In this document: positions 56,897 through 64,000 of the stretch, in pieces
How positions within the stretch are numbered: the first letter of the stretch is position 1
How the letters are laid out: every line of letters starts with the position of its first letter
DNA from: Salmonella enterica subsp. diarizonae
Lineage (GTDB): Bacteria > Pseudomonadota > Gammaproteobacteria > Enterobacterales > Enterobacteriaceae
Assembly: GCF_008692785.1 (NCBI RefSeq)
Contig: NZ_VXJV01000008.1
Location: 186,001-250,000 of the forward strand
DNA length: 64,000 nt
Reading direction: 5' to 3'
Made by a program: the position numbers and the translations under genes
Notes under the pieces: generated by a model
What the model saw: only the letters and a program-made list of their open reading frames with translations
The model's database searches: none
What the model was told of the DNA's origin: nothing

Positions 56897-57475
56897 TCAA
56901 ATCGTACCCTTCGCTTTTTGCTTATAATGGTCGAAAATGACTGCTGCCAGAAGGATTAAGCCGCGAACCACATACTGCGCAAAGGGTGAAATGTTGAGCA
57001 GGTTCATCGCGTTCTCCACCGTCCCTAATATCAGTAACCCCGCCACCACATATGAGATTTTTCCGAGACCGTCTTTCAGGGATGCCCCCCCTAATACGCA
57101 CACAGAAATAATGATTAACTCATAATCCAGGGAGGTCATTGGCTGACCGCTGGTCATACGCGAAGCCAGAATGATACCCGCCGACACCAGGCCAGAGAGA
57201 ATAAAAATGATAATTCTGGTACGTACAACCGGTACGCCGGCCAGCCGTGCGGCCTCCTCATTGCCGCCTATCGTCAGCGTGTTACGCCCGAAAGTGTTTT
57301 GTTCAGAAAAGCTCGTCTTCAATGCCTACCGATTTACCCTCGGAGATGATATAAGCCAGACTGCGCACAATCTGCATTGTGGCGAGTGCGGCAATTTCCA
57401 GATGCGCAATCACAAAGCCACTGACCAGTCCGCACAGTACGCCCAGCAGCAGCCCGGCGCCAACACCTTAGTAAA
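56897..57475 (-). pseudogene. araH: Broken remnant of araH (L-arabinose ABC permease)
   Basis: The 3' part, 56897-57322, matches the last 140 residues of E. coli AraH as I remember it (GRNTLTIGGNEEAARLAGVP, then VVAGLLILGTVENAMNLL). Upstream in other frames is an earlier stretch (GVGAGLLLGVLCGLVSGFV, then LATMQIVRSLAYIISEGKSV), with stops and missing segments between. The N-terminal half and the rest of araFGH are absent. In E. coli araFGH lies between otsB and ftnB, so this is the scar of its deletion. Confidence 0.85.
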
Positions 57476-57738
57476 TTTGTACATGGTTAACTCCAGCTTT
57501 AGCATTCTTTTATGTAGGGTAAAATCGAGCGATTCTTGTTAGATAAATACTGATGGCTGGAATAGTTTTAGTGGGAACTTGATTCCCCACAGGAGAGCAG
57601 CACAGCGCTGAATTACAGTAATTGCGTACATAAATTCAGCGGAAAATAACATAAACCAGATCAGGTTTGTCAGACAAGTGGCAGGAAAGCCAGCATCACA
57701 TCTGCCAGCTAATCCTTACGTCTCTGGGCAAATAACGA
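57476..57738. other. Non-coding remainder of the araFGH deletion
   Basis: 263 bases with no gene. An 8-bp inverted repeat GCTGAATT/AATTCAGC lies at 57607-57640 with an 18-base gap. I recognise nothing else. Confidence 0.4.
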
Positions 57739-58296
57739 TTACCAGGAATAATAGATATGTCCGGCTTGTTCGCGAACCGGCGCGTCGTCTGCCAGCAGTC
57801 TGGCGGCAAGGGTTAGCGCGAAATCAAAGACATGACCCAAACCTTTGCCGCTGATTAAATTGCCGTCTTCAACAACAGGAGCATCCACATAGACACCTTC
57901 CTGAACCGCTTTCCACAGATCGCCGGAGCAAACATAACGACGCCCCTTCAGTAATCCGTGGGCACCCAGTACCCTTGCCGCAGCGGAACAGATAGGACAA
58001 ATTAATTTACCTGCTGCGTCATGACGCGCAACGAAAGCGATCGCTGCCGGATTAGCGGCCAGATTGGCACTACCCTGTGGACCACCCGGTAGAACTACCG
58101 CATCGAAAAGCGCCTGCTGGCGTTCACTCAGCGTGCTGTCCGCAACCATGGGAATATCATGGTAACTCACCACCGCCCGAGATTCAGCACACGCCAGCAT
58201 TTCTACGTCGATATGCAAACGCCGCAGGATATCAATAGTAACAATGGCCTCTGCCTCTTCAAATCCTGGCGCCAGCAGCACCGCGACCTTTTTCAT
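57739..58296 (-). CDS. DJ-1/PfpI family protein
   Basis: 185 residues. Start MKKVAVLLAPGFEEAEAI is the classic YajL/DJ-1 N-terminus with the conserved Glu near residue 15; the nucleophile-elbow Cys lies in ICPICSAAARVLG near residue 100. Family members act as chaperones, glyoxalases or deglycases; which applies is unknown. A strong AAGGAG site precedes the ATG. It occupies part of the place of araFGH and has no E. coli counterpart here. Confidence 0.85.
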   Translation of the reverse strand: MKKVAVLLAPGFEEAEAIVTIDILRRLHIDVEMLACAESRAVVSYHDIPMVADSTLSERQQALFDAVVLPGGPQGSANLAANPAAIAFVARHDAAGKLICPICSAAARVLGAHGLLKGRRYVCSGDLWKAVQEGVYVDAPVVEDGNLISGKGLGHVFDFALTLAARLLADDAPVREQAGHIYYSW

Positions 58297-58850
58297 TGAC
58301 TGCTCCTTGTTAACGTGTCACCCATCAAAACTATGCTCAACCGAATAATGTGCCCGTATGATTAATGACATTAAAAATGATCTACAGCAAAATCAGTTTT
58401 TTTATAAAAACAGGTAAATTTGCTATCAACCGTTCATGCGTGTGACAACCAGATCGGATAATGTTTATTTTATTGATACTACCACGATTCAAACGATCAT
58501 TCTATGATCTGAAACAATGTTTCATAAAACAAAACAATAATTATATATCTATTGTTTTTCAATTAGTTATAATTACAAAAGCACAACAGAAAACATTACT
58601 ATTGAAAAAATCGCGTCACTGAAAATGTAAAAAAAGATAAACAATTGCATTTAAGGATTTTCTTATTTTTATTGACGCGCTATTCTCGTTACCGATCGAT
58701 AAACAGGAAATCAGATCGCATAAGGGACTGGCGGAACGGAGTTCTTCTGCTAAGAGTATTTATTGTGCATGGATGTAAGAGTGTGACAACGGCCTGTTGC
58801 ATTTTCGTCCGTCATGCACATCAACACTTTCTGGAAATAAGGATATTGTT
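58297..58850. other. Long AT-rich intergenic region upstream of ftnB
   Basis: 554 bases without a convincing gene, between divergent genes. It holds a perfect short palindrome GATCAT-TCT-ATGATC (58495-58509), which could be an operator. The region around 58500-58650 is very AT-rich. Reading frames in it do not look like proteins. Confidence 0.45.
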
Positions 58851-59354
58851 ATGGCAGCAGTAGGAATGGTTCAAAAGCTCAACACGCAAATGAACCTTGA
58901 ATTTTACGCATCAAATCTTTACCTCCATCTAAGCGAATGGTGTTCTGAACACAGTTTAACAGGCACCGCCACCTTTCTTCGTACCCAGGCGCAAGGCAAC
59001 GTGACGCAAATGATGCGCATGTTTAATTTTATGAAAAGCGCTGGCGCCACCCCTATCGTCAAAGCCATTGACGTTCCGGGCGATGAGCTCTGTTCTCTGG
59101 AAGAACTGTTCCAGAAAACTCTGGAGGATTATCAGCAACGCGCCAGCACGCTGTCGCGTCTTGCGGACGAAGCGAAAGCGCTCAATGATGCCTCAACGCT
59201 TGATTTTCTCCATACCCTGGAAAAAGAGCAGCAGCAGGATGGTGTACTTTTACAAACTATTCTCGAAGAAGTTCGCAGCGCTAAACGAGCAGGGTTATGT
59301 CTGGCGCAAACCGATCAACATCTCCTTAACGTCGTGACCTATCAGCATCACTGA
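58851..59354 (+). CDS. ftnB: Ferritin-like protein FtnB
   Basis: 167 residues from ATG 58851 with AAGGA upstream; the longer frame upstream is not conserved. Ferritin four-helix fold ([18 protein letters not shown], then [17 protein letters not shown]). Several usual ferroxidase-centre ligands seem changed (for example [10 protein letters not shown] where ferritins have EExxHM), as known for FtnB, so it may not store iron in the classical way. In Salmonella it is connected with Fe-S repair and oxidative stress. Confidence 0.93.
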   Translation: MAAVGMVQKLNTQMNLEFYASNLYLHLSEWCSEHSLTGTATFLRTQAQGNVTQMMRMFNFMKSAGATPIVKAIDVPGDELCSLEELFQKTLEDYQQRASTLSRLADEAKALNDASTLDFLHTLEKEQQQDGVLLQTILEEVRSAKRAGLCLAQTDQHLLNVVTYQHH

Positions 59355-59384
59355 TAACAGCTACCTGAACGACGATATTGAGAC

Positions 59385-59434
59385 GTTATTACGCCGGATA
59401 GCAACGTGAAGCGGCTAATCCGGCCTACAGTCAG
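59385..59434. repeat. REP-type repeat after ftnB
   Basis: 'cgccggatagcaacgtgaagcggctaatccggcctacag' has the REP pattern. It lies between ftnB and convergent yecJ. Confidence 0.6.
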
Positions 59435-59440
59435 CGGTTG

Positions 59441-59692
59441 TTAGTGAGAGTCACCCTGGGGCGTAAATTTCAGTTCGATCAGAGCTATCGCTTTTTGGAT
59501 GGCGCGCATCGTGACCGGATCAGCGGCGGCAGGATGATTAGAAAAGTCTATATTTTTCAATTGGCTGGACATTTTTTCGCGTACTTCCACTGGCGCAATC
59601 ACATCGATTACGTCCAGAATCTGCTTGATAACCAACTGACAAGCGACAACGTCAGAAAGCAGTTCCTGGTCGGCATTAAGTGTATGGGGCAT
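59441..59692 (-). CDS. yecJ: YecJ, DUF2766 small protein
   Basis: 83 residues starting [27 protein letters not shown] precedes the ATG. Small, probably helical, without signal or membrane segment. Function unknown. Downstream of the isomerase-like gene on the same strand with a hairpin between. Confidence 0.85.
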   Translation of the reverse strand: MPHTLNADQELLSDVVACQLVIKQILDVIDVIAPVEVREKMSSQLKNIDFSNHPAAADPVTMRAIQKAIALIELKFTPQGDSH

Positions 59693-59735
59693 GATGAACT
59701 CCTTATAGTCAGGACGTCATAGTACCCATTCATAG

Positions 59736-59763
59736 CCAGAAACGGTAGCAACACCGTTTCTGG
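59736..59763 (-). terminator. Hairpin between the isomerase-like gene and yecJ
   Basis: Perfect 11-bp stem CCAGAAACGGT/ACCGTTTCTGG with a 6-base loop, no T run. May end or attenuate transcription. Confidence 0.55.
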
Positions 59764-59860
59764 TCTGTATGCCAGGGATAGAACCTGTCGCTACTGGTCT
59801 TTTATCGACACATCATGCCTGGCGACAGGGCGAAACGCTTCTGACTTGTCAGGCGGGGCA

Positions 59861-60499
59861 TTACCCCAGAATCTCACGTACAAACGCTTCTATTTCTTTA
59901 TTCTGGCCGTTTTCAAACAAACATTGCTGGAAACGCGGCCCTGAAACCGCTGTTTTAACCAGCTCAGAATCGATAGCCCGTAATGTATCCAGATAATTCT
60001 CTTTGACGACCGCAGCTTTAACCTGATTCAAAATGCCCGCATTGCGAACCTGCGGCGCTTTACGTTCAGGCGGATAGCCCTCGCCTTTACGACCGGTAAA
60101 CGCTTTTTCAAAGATGAAACGCACGTTCAGCTCAGCGCCCCAGCCAAAGCCTTTCGCAAATGGCAGGGACAACGCATTACCGTTGTTGATCTGCGCAAAC
60201 AGAAAAGCATCTGCCGGATCGATGCAATAGCCACAAATGACACCAGGATGAATATTTAGCGACATGAGCGCGCCCTGACCGGTACCGCAGCCGGTAACGA
60301 CGAAATCAACCGCTTTTGAATTAAGCAGAATACTCGCCATAATGCCTAAATGAATGTACGTCAGATGATGGTCATTTTCGTCGCACATACCGACGTTAAA
60401 AACGGGAAATCCCTTTTCATCGGCGACAGCGCTAAGTTCGTTATAAATGATGGCGTTTTTGCTGGCCTGGCTGTTTTCCATCATCAATGCGATTTTCAT
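59861..60499 (-). CDS. RpiB/LacA/LacB-family sugar-phosphate isomerase
   Basis: 212 residues, longer than RpiB (about 150). The N-terminal half has the RpiB-type fold with the active-site segment VVTGCGTGQGALMSLN (catalytic-type Cys near residue 70) and GVICGYCIDPADAFLFAQINNGN, GWGAELNVRFIFEK. The C-terminal tail is not assigned. GGAGGAA precedes the ATG. No sugar transporter or kinase is adjacent, so the substrate cannot be inferred. The gene is not in this place in E. coli. Confidence 0.85.
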   Translation of the reverse strand: MKIALMMENSQASKNAIIYNELSAVADEKGFPVFNVGMCDENDHHLTYIHLGIMASILLNSKAVDFVVTGCGTGQGALMSLNIHPGVICGYCIDPADAFLFAQINNGNALSLPFAKGFGWGAELNVRFIFEKAFTGRKGEGYPPERKAPQVRNAGILNQVKAAVVKENYLDTLRAIDSELVKTAVSGPRFQQCLFENGQNKEIEAFVREILG

Positions 60500-60754
60500 G
60501 GTGTTCCTCCTGAATGCAGGCGATCGCGCCTGCGTAAATCATGACGTTTCGCCTACACTACACGCTTACAAACATACTTTCAAATTTAATGAAACCAAGT
60601 TTTAAAAAATAAAAAGGCGCTCACACATTTTCTGCTCCCGCTGTAAATCTCCTGCCGTTACCTTTAATCAAGGCGAATCCGTAAGTTATTCCAGCCATTG
60701 ACGGTGAAAGACACGAGGTAGCATGGTCCGATACCGAACTGTCGGAGCGATTTT

Positions 60755-61090
60755 ATGAAGCCTCTTATTTTTACTCTTTCACTGCTAGCCCTGACGGGGT
60801 GCACCATTACTCGACAAGCGCAGGTCAGCGAAGCCAGCCCGATAAGCGGCATTGTGCGCCTGACGTATAACCAGCCGCTATTTTTTACGTCACGGACAGA
60901 CGACTATGTTTCTCACGGGACCGCAACTCGCGAATGCCAGCAGATGGGCTATGCCGATGCCGTGTCGTTTGGTCAGCCGGTAGGAACCTGTAGCATTTAT
61001 GCGGGCTCTTTGTGCCTGAACACCCGATTTACCCTCTCCTGGCAGTGCCGGGGCGTAGCCGTCCCGCAAATCATGCCGCTTTATTATTAA
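60755..61090 (+). CDS. yecR: YecR, lipoprotein connected to motility regulon
   Basis: 111 residues. Lipoprotein signal MKPLIFTLSLLALTGC with the lipobox LTGC, so the mature protein starts at Cys16. It has three to four more cysteines. In E. coli yecR is FlhDC/FliA-controlled; here only a -10-like TCCGATAC (60727-60734) is seen, without a matching -35. An intrinsic terminator follows. Confidence 0.9.
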   Translation: MKPLIFTLSLLALTGCTITRQAQVSEASPISGIVRLTYNQPLFFTSRTDDYVSHGTATRECQQMGYADAVSFGQPVGTCSIYAGSLCLNTRFTLSWQCRGVAVPQIMPLYY

Positions 61091-61147
61091 GGTTGCTGGC
61101 TTAACGCCGACACCATGTACAATGGAGGATAGTGCATGGTCGCTATT

Positions 61148-61178
61148 GCCAGCATGAAGGTGCTGGCTTTCCTTTATT
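61148..61178 (+). terminator. Terminator of yecR
   Basis: 7-bp stem GCCAGCA/TGCTGGC with a 6-base loop followed by TTTCCTTTATTT. Confidence 0.75.
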
Positions 61179-61181
61179 TAT

Positions 61182-61303
61182 ATACTCGTCATACTTCAAG
61201 CGGCATGTGCGTTGGCTTTCCTCGTTTCCCCAGCCACTTAATTATGTCCCCCCTCTGGGATTCGCCGCGCCGCCTGCCTGCAACCTGAATTATTTAGAGT
61301 ACA
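61182..61303. repeat. ERIC repeat without insert
   Basis: Reverse orientation relative to the first copy: ACTCGTCATACTTCAAG, CATGTGCGTTGGCT, CCCCAGCCACTTAATTATGT, GCCTGCCTGCAAC, GAATTATTTAGAGTA. Length about 121 bp, the usual ERIC size. Confidence 0.85.
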
Positions 61304-61441
61304 CAATGGTGCTAATGCGTTTTATTCCCATTCGTATTTTTAATAATTAATTTTAATATTTTACCTTTTGCAAATAATAAAATAACAAATTATAGTGGCG
61401 CCACATCACTGTATATCTTTTGCTATTTGTGGAGCGGAACC

Positions 61442-61939
61442 ATGCTGAAAACAGAAATGATCGACAAGCTGAATGAGCAAATGAATCTGGAGCTGTATTC
61501 CTCACTGCTCTATCAACAGATGAGCGCGTGGTGCAGCTATCACAGTTTTGAAGGCGCCGCCGCATTTCTTCGTCGCCATGCGCAAGAAGAGATGACGCAT
61601 ATGCAACGCCTGTTCGACTACCTTACCGATACCGGAAGTCTGCCGCGCATTAATACCGTTTCTTCGCCCTTCGCTGAGTACGCCTCACTGGATGAACTGT
61701 TCCGCGCGACCTATGAGCATGAGCAACTTATTACGCAAAAAATTAATGAACTGGCTCATGCCGCAATGACCAGCCAGGATTATCCGACATTTAATTTCTT
61801 ACAGTGGTATGTGGCAGAACAGCATGAAGAAGAAAAATTATTCAAATCCATTATTGATAAATTAACGCTGGCGGGAAAAAGCGGCGAAGGGCTTTATTTC
61901 ATTGATAAAGAACTCTCAACACTGGATACGCAAAATTAA
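61442..61939 (+). CDS. ftnA: Ferritin A, main iron-storage protein
   Basis: 165 residues from ATG 61442 with GGAGCGG upstream. 24-mer ferritin. Ferroxidase ligands are intact: Glu17 (MNLELYSS), Glu-Glu-x-x-His near residues 49-53 ([10 protein letters not shown]), Glu94-type (YEHEQLITQ), and Gln/Glu near 127-130 ([10 protein letters not shown]). In E. coli it is induced by iron via Fur. Convergent with yecH across a shared terminator. Confidence 0.97.
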   Translation: MLKTEMIDKLNEQMNLELYSSLLYQQMSAWCSYHSFEGAAAFLRRHAQEEMTHMQRLFDYLTDTGSLPRINTVSSPFAEYASLDELFRATYEHEQLITQKINELAHAAMTSQDYPTFNFLQWYVAEQHEEEKLFKSIIDKLTLAGKSGEGLYFIDKELSTLDTQN

Positions 61940-61954
61940 TCCAACACGTCCTTA

Positions 61955-61979
61955 CACGGTGAGACGAACTCTCACCGTG
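61955..61979. terminator. Shared hairpin between ftnA and yecH
   Basis: Perfect 10-bp stem CACGGTGAGA/TCTCACCGTG with a 5-base loop. It lies between convergent genes and could stop both. Confidence 0.7.
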
Positions 61980-61984
61980 GTGTA

Positions 61985-62224
61985 TTAATGGCGGCAGATC
62001 TTACTCTCATGCGTTGAAAAACCGCCATCCACGGCAATAAACTTTCCTTTCGCCGCCAGAAACGCGACCAGTTCCGCCGCCGTCATATCTGACGCTGAAC
62101 AGGTGTGAAATCGTGCCCGCTCGCCAAAGCGCGCTTTAATTGCCGCCTCCAGCGAAGTATGCGTATACTGCTCGCCAGACTCAATCATCATGTTGAGCAC
62201 CTCGTGACCATGAATGGAATCCAT
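61985..62224 (-). CDS. yecH: YecH, small metal-binding-type protein (DUF2492)
   Basis: 79 residues from ATG 62224 with AGGAGG upstream; the frame is open 46 codons more upstream, but without conservation or ribosome site. Two cysteines and several histidines (MDSIHGHEVLN, RFHTCSAS, THESKICRH) suggest metal binding. Function unknown. Confidence 0.9.
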   Translation of the reverse strand: MDSIHGHEVLNMMIESGEQYTHTSLEAAIKARFGERARFHTCSASDMTAAELVAFLAAKGKFIAVDGGFSTHESKICRH

Positions 62225-62341
62225 AACCCCTCCTGAATAAAACCCGTAGCCTAATGTGTCCTTGTGCGAGCGACTTTGCGCTAGCGCAGGTTTGCGGTGG
62301 TTGTACGCGTCTCTTCCCATATTCGCTTTTATGCCCGGAAC

Positions 62342-62359
62342 TGTAAAATTTACAGTACA
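62342..62359 (+). promoter_or_regulatory. Candidate TyrR box upstream of tyrP
   Basis: TGTAAA-N6-AGTACA compares with the TyrR consensus TGTAAA-N6-TTTACA (6/6 and 4/6). It is 92 bases upstream of the tyrP start. Tyrosine repression of tyrP by TyrR is established in E. coli; this particular site is inferred. Confidence 0.5.
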
Positions 62360-62450
62360 CACATTGTAACGGCCATTTGACGAAAATAGCGTAATGGCTT
62401 ACCCTGCGCCGCGGATATCACCGTTCTTTTTTACCGGGGTAGTAGAAAGC

Positions 62451-63662
62451 GTGAAAAACAGAACTCTGGGCAGTATTTTTATCGTGGCAGGCACCACTAT
62501 CGGCGCCGGGATGCTGGCAATGCCGCTGGCAGCGGCTGGCGTTGGTTTCAGCGTTACGCTGGGATTGTTGATTGGACTGTGGGCGCTGATGTGTTATACC
62601 GCGTTACTATTACTGGAGGTGTATCAACATGTTCCGGCGGATACCGGGCTGGGCTCGTTGGCAAAACGCTATCTTGGACGTTACGGACAGTGGCTTACGG
62701 GATTCAGCATGATGTTCTTAATGTATGCGCTCACCGCCGCCTACATTTCCGGAGCCGGTGAATTACTGGCGTCCAGTATTAACAACTGGGTCGGCGCCAC
62801 GCTCTCTCCTGCCGCCGGTGTGCTGCTGTTCACCTTTGTTGCCGGTGGTGTGGTGTGTGTGGGTACCTCGCTGGTCGATCTTTTTAACCGCTTTCTGTTT
62901 AGCGCGAAGATCATTTTTCTGGTCATCATGCTTGCGTTGCTAACACCACATATTCATAAAGTAAATCTTCTTACGCTTCCTTTACAGCAGGGACTGGCAT
63001 TATCTGCAATACCGGTCATTTTCACCTCCTTTGGTTTTCACGGAAGTGTACCGAGTATTGTAAGTTATATGAACGGCAACATTCACAAGCTGCGTTGGGT
63101 CTTTATGACGGGCAGCGCCATTCCGTTAGTGGCCTATATTTTTTGGCAGCTTGCCACGCTGGGAAGCATCGACTCGCCGACATTCAGAGGGCTGCTAGCC
63201 AGCCATGCCGGGTTAAATGGTCTGCTGCAGGCGCTCAGAGAAGTGGTCGCTTCCCCACATGTCGAACTGGCGGTCCACCTGTTCGCCGATCTGGCGCTGG
63301 CAACCTCTTTTCTGGGCGTAGCGCTAGGATTATTTGATTACCTGGCCGATCTATTCCAGCGTCGCAGTACGGTGTTCGGGCGTATGCAAACCGGGCTGAT
63401 TACCTTTCTGCCGCCGCTGGCGTTTGCGCTTTTCTACCCACGCGGATTTGTGATGGCATTAGGCTATGCCGGCGTGGCGCTGGCAGTGTTGGCACTGCTA
63501 ATCCCTGCCATGCTGGTCTGGCAATGCCGCAAACAGAATTCTCAGGCGGGATATCGTGTGGCAGGCGGCACCCCGGCGCTGGCGCTGGTGTTTATCTGCG
63601 GCATTGTCGTGATTGGCGTCCAGTTTTCGATCGCAATGGGATTCCTGCCCGATCCAGGTTAA
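62451..63662 (+). CDS. tyrP: Tyrosine-specific transporter TyrP
   Basis: Proton-coupled tyrosine permease of the aromatic amino-acid family (HAAAP). 403 residues from GTG 62451, the start conserved with E. coli ([20 protein letters not shown]); the frame is open 19 codons before it. About eleven transmembrane segments. Conserved segments are [13 protein letters not shown] (near residue 24) and [16 protein letters not shown] (near 195). Confidence 0.95.
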   Translation: MKNRTLGSIFIVAGTTIGAGMLAMPLAAAGVGFSVTLGLLIGLWALMCYTALLLLEVYQHVPADTGLGSLAKRYLGRYGQWLTGFSMMFLMYALTAAYISGAGELLASSINNWVGATLSPAAGVLLFTFVAGGVVCVGTSLVDLFNRFLFSAKIIFLVIMLALLTPHIHKVNLLTLPLQQGLALSAIPVIFTSFGFHGSVPSIVSYMNGNIHKLRWVFMTGSAIPLVAYIFWQLATLGSIDSPTFRGLLASHAGLNGLLQALREVVASPHVELAVHLFADLALATSFLGVALGLFDYLADLFQRRSTVFGRMQTGLITFLPPLAFALFYPRGFVMALGYAGVALAVLALLIPAMLVWQCRKQNSQAGYRVAGGTPALALVFICGIVVIGVQFSIAMGFLPDPG

Positions 63663-63735
63663 TGCCAGGAAAAGATTACCGGGCCCGGACCCCATCCAGG
63701 CTCGATAATCATCACGCTATGTCGTTTATGAGGAA

Positions 63736-64000
63736 TTAATGCAGGCAGCACTGCTTAAATTTTTTGCCGCTCCCGCATGGACAAGGATCGTTACGCCCCA
63801 CTTTCACCTCTACTTTTACCGGCATCTGTAGCGGCGTAGTCTGCGGATGCGCCATCCACCAGGCATGCAGCTCAAGCGCCGCGATACGGATAGCGTCAAC
63901 GCTTTTATCGAACGCTTCCGGGCTCATTTTATCCAGCAGGTCAAAGTTTTCTTCAGTGCCGTGTAATGCAATCGCTTCCAGAGCCGGTTTTAGCGTATCT
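63736..64000 (-). CDS. yecA: YecA, SEC-C motif protein, C-terminal part (start outside window)
   Basis: The frame is open from the window edge to TAA at 63736-63738, giving the last 87 residues. The C-terminal SEC-C metal-binding motif is [13 protein letters not shown], as in the end of SecA. The upstream part ([18 protein letters not shown]) belongs to the UPF0149 domain. In E. coli YecA binds metal and ribosomes and is related to SecA function. Confidence 0.92.
   Translation of the reverse strand, partial: DTLKPALEAIALHGTEENFDLLDKMSPEAFDKSVDAIRIAALELHAWWMAHPQTTPLQMPVKVEVKVGRNDPCPCGSGKKFKQCCLH

Noticed and set aside
57607..57640. Inverted repeat GCTGAATT/AATTCAGC in the araFGH scar
   Set aside because: The arms are 18 bases apart, short and AT-rich; likely chance. 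Mentioned only in the description of the gap.
58645..58863. 72-codon plus-strand frame running into ftnB
   Set aside because: AT-rich, no ribosome site, unnatural composition, and overlaps the true ftnB start in another frame.
60727..60734. Sigma-28 -10 element (TCCGATAC) upstream of yecR
   Set aside because: The position 11 bases upstream does not contain a -35 element, so I did not call a promoter although E. coli yecR is FliA-dependent.
62225..62362. N-terminal extension of yecH
   Set aside because: The frame is open, but AGGAGG directly before the inner ATG and the normal family length support the shorter protein.

Overview
The window is a 64 kb piece of a Salmonella chromosome, most likely S. 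enterica or a close relative. Gene order is the enterobacterial ptrB-purT-edd-zwf-pykA-lpxM-znu-ruv-aspS-cmo-argS-flh/che/mot-ots-ftn-tyrP backbone. Salmonella-type marks are: no tap between tar and cheR, a second PBP2-like transpeptidase after argS, a 671-residue CheA, a 113-residue FlhD, and no yebB between ruvA and ruvC. Several proteins (CheA, Tar, FlhD) differ by scattered residues from the Typhimurium sequences I remember, so a different lineage or subspecies is plausible. This rests on memory; no search was run.

Layout. 1-11.0 kb holds ptrB (cut by the window edge), yebE-yebF-yebG, purT, the Entner-Doudoroff block eda-edd, zwf, its regulator hexR, and pykA. Readable operators are LexA (yebG), PurR (purT), GntR-like (edd) and HexR (zwf). 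11.0-17.4 kb is an insertion between pykA and lpxM: a 1812-residue inverse autotransporter (intimin/invasin class) bracketed by two decayed copies of one IS3-family element in the same orientation. 17.4-33.6 kb is housekeeping: lpxM, mepM, znuA/znuCB under a Zur box, ruvB-ruvA-ruvC, yebC, nudB, aspS, yecD-yecE, yecN, cmoA-cmoB, cutC, yecM. Two ERIC repeats here carry homologous inserts of about 79 bp that fold into three hairpins with compensatory base changes.

33.8-39.0 kb has argS, the extra PBP2-like enzyme, and a GH105 unsaturated-oligogalacturonide hydrolase with what looks like the last 24 codons of a deleted transporter upstream. 39.0-53.3 kb is the flagellar and chemotaxis region on the minus strand: flhDC, motAB-cheAW, tar-cheRBYZ and flhBAE. 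It includes a sigma-28 promoter for tar and a second one inside flhC that fits the MotR small RNA. A roughly 790-base regulatory region with CRP and RcsB-type boxes precedes flhD.

54-64 kb holds uspC, otsBA, a broken araH left from araFGH, a DJ-1/PfpI protein, ftnB, yecJ, an orphan RpiB/LacAB-type isomerase, yecR, ftnA, yecH, tyrP and the C-terminal part of yecA. No rRNA, tRNA, CRISPR array or prophage was found. The most unusual items are the IS-bracketed adhesin locus, the structured ERIC inserts, the transporter relic beside the GH105 gene, and the in-flhC sigma-28 promoter.
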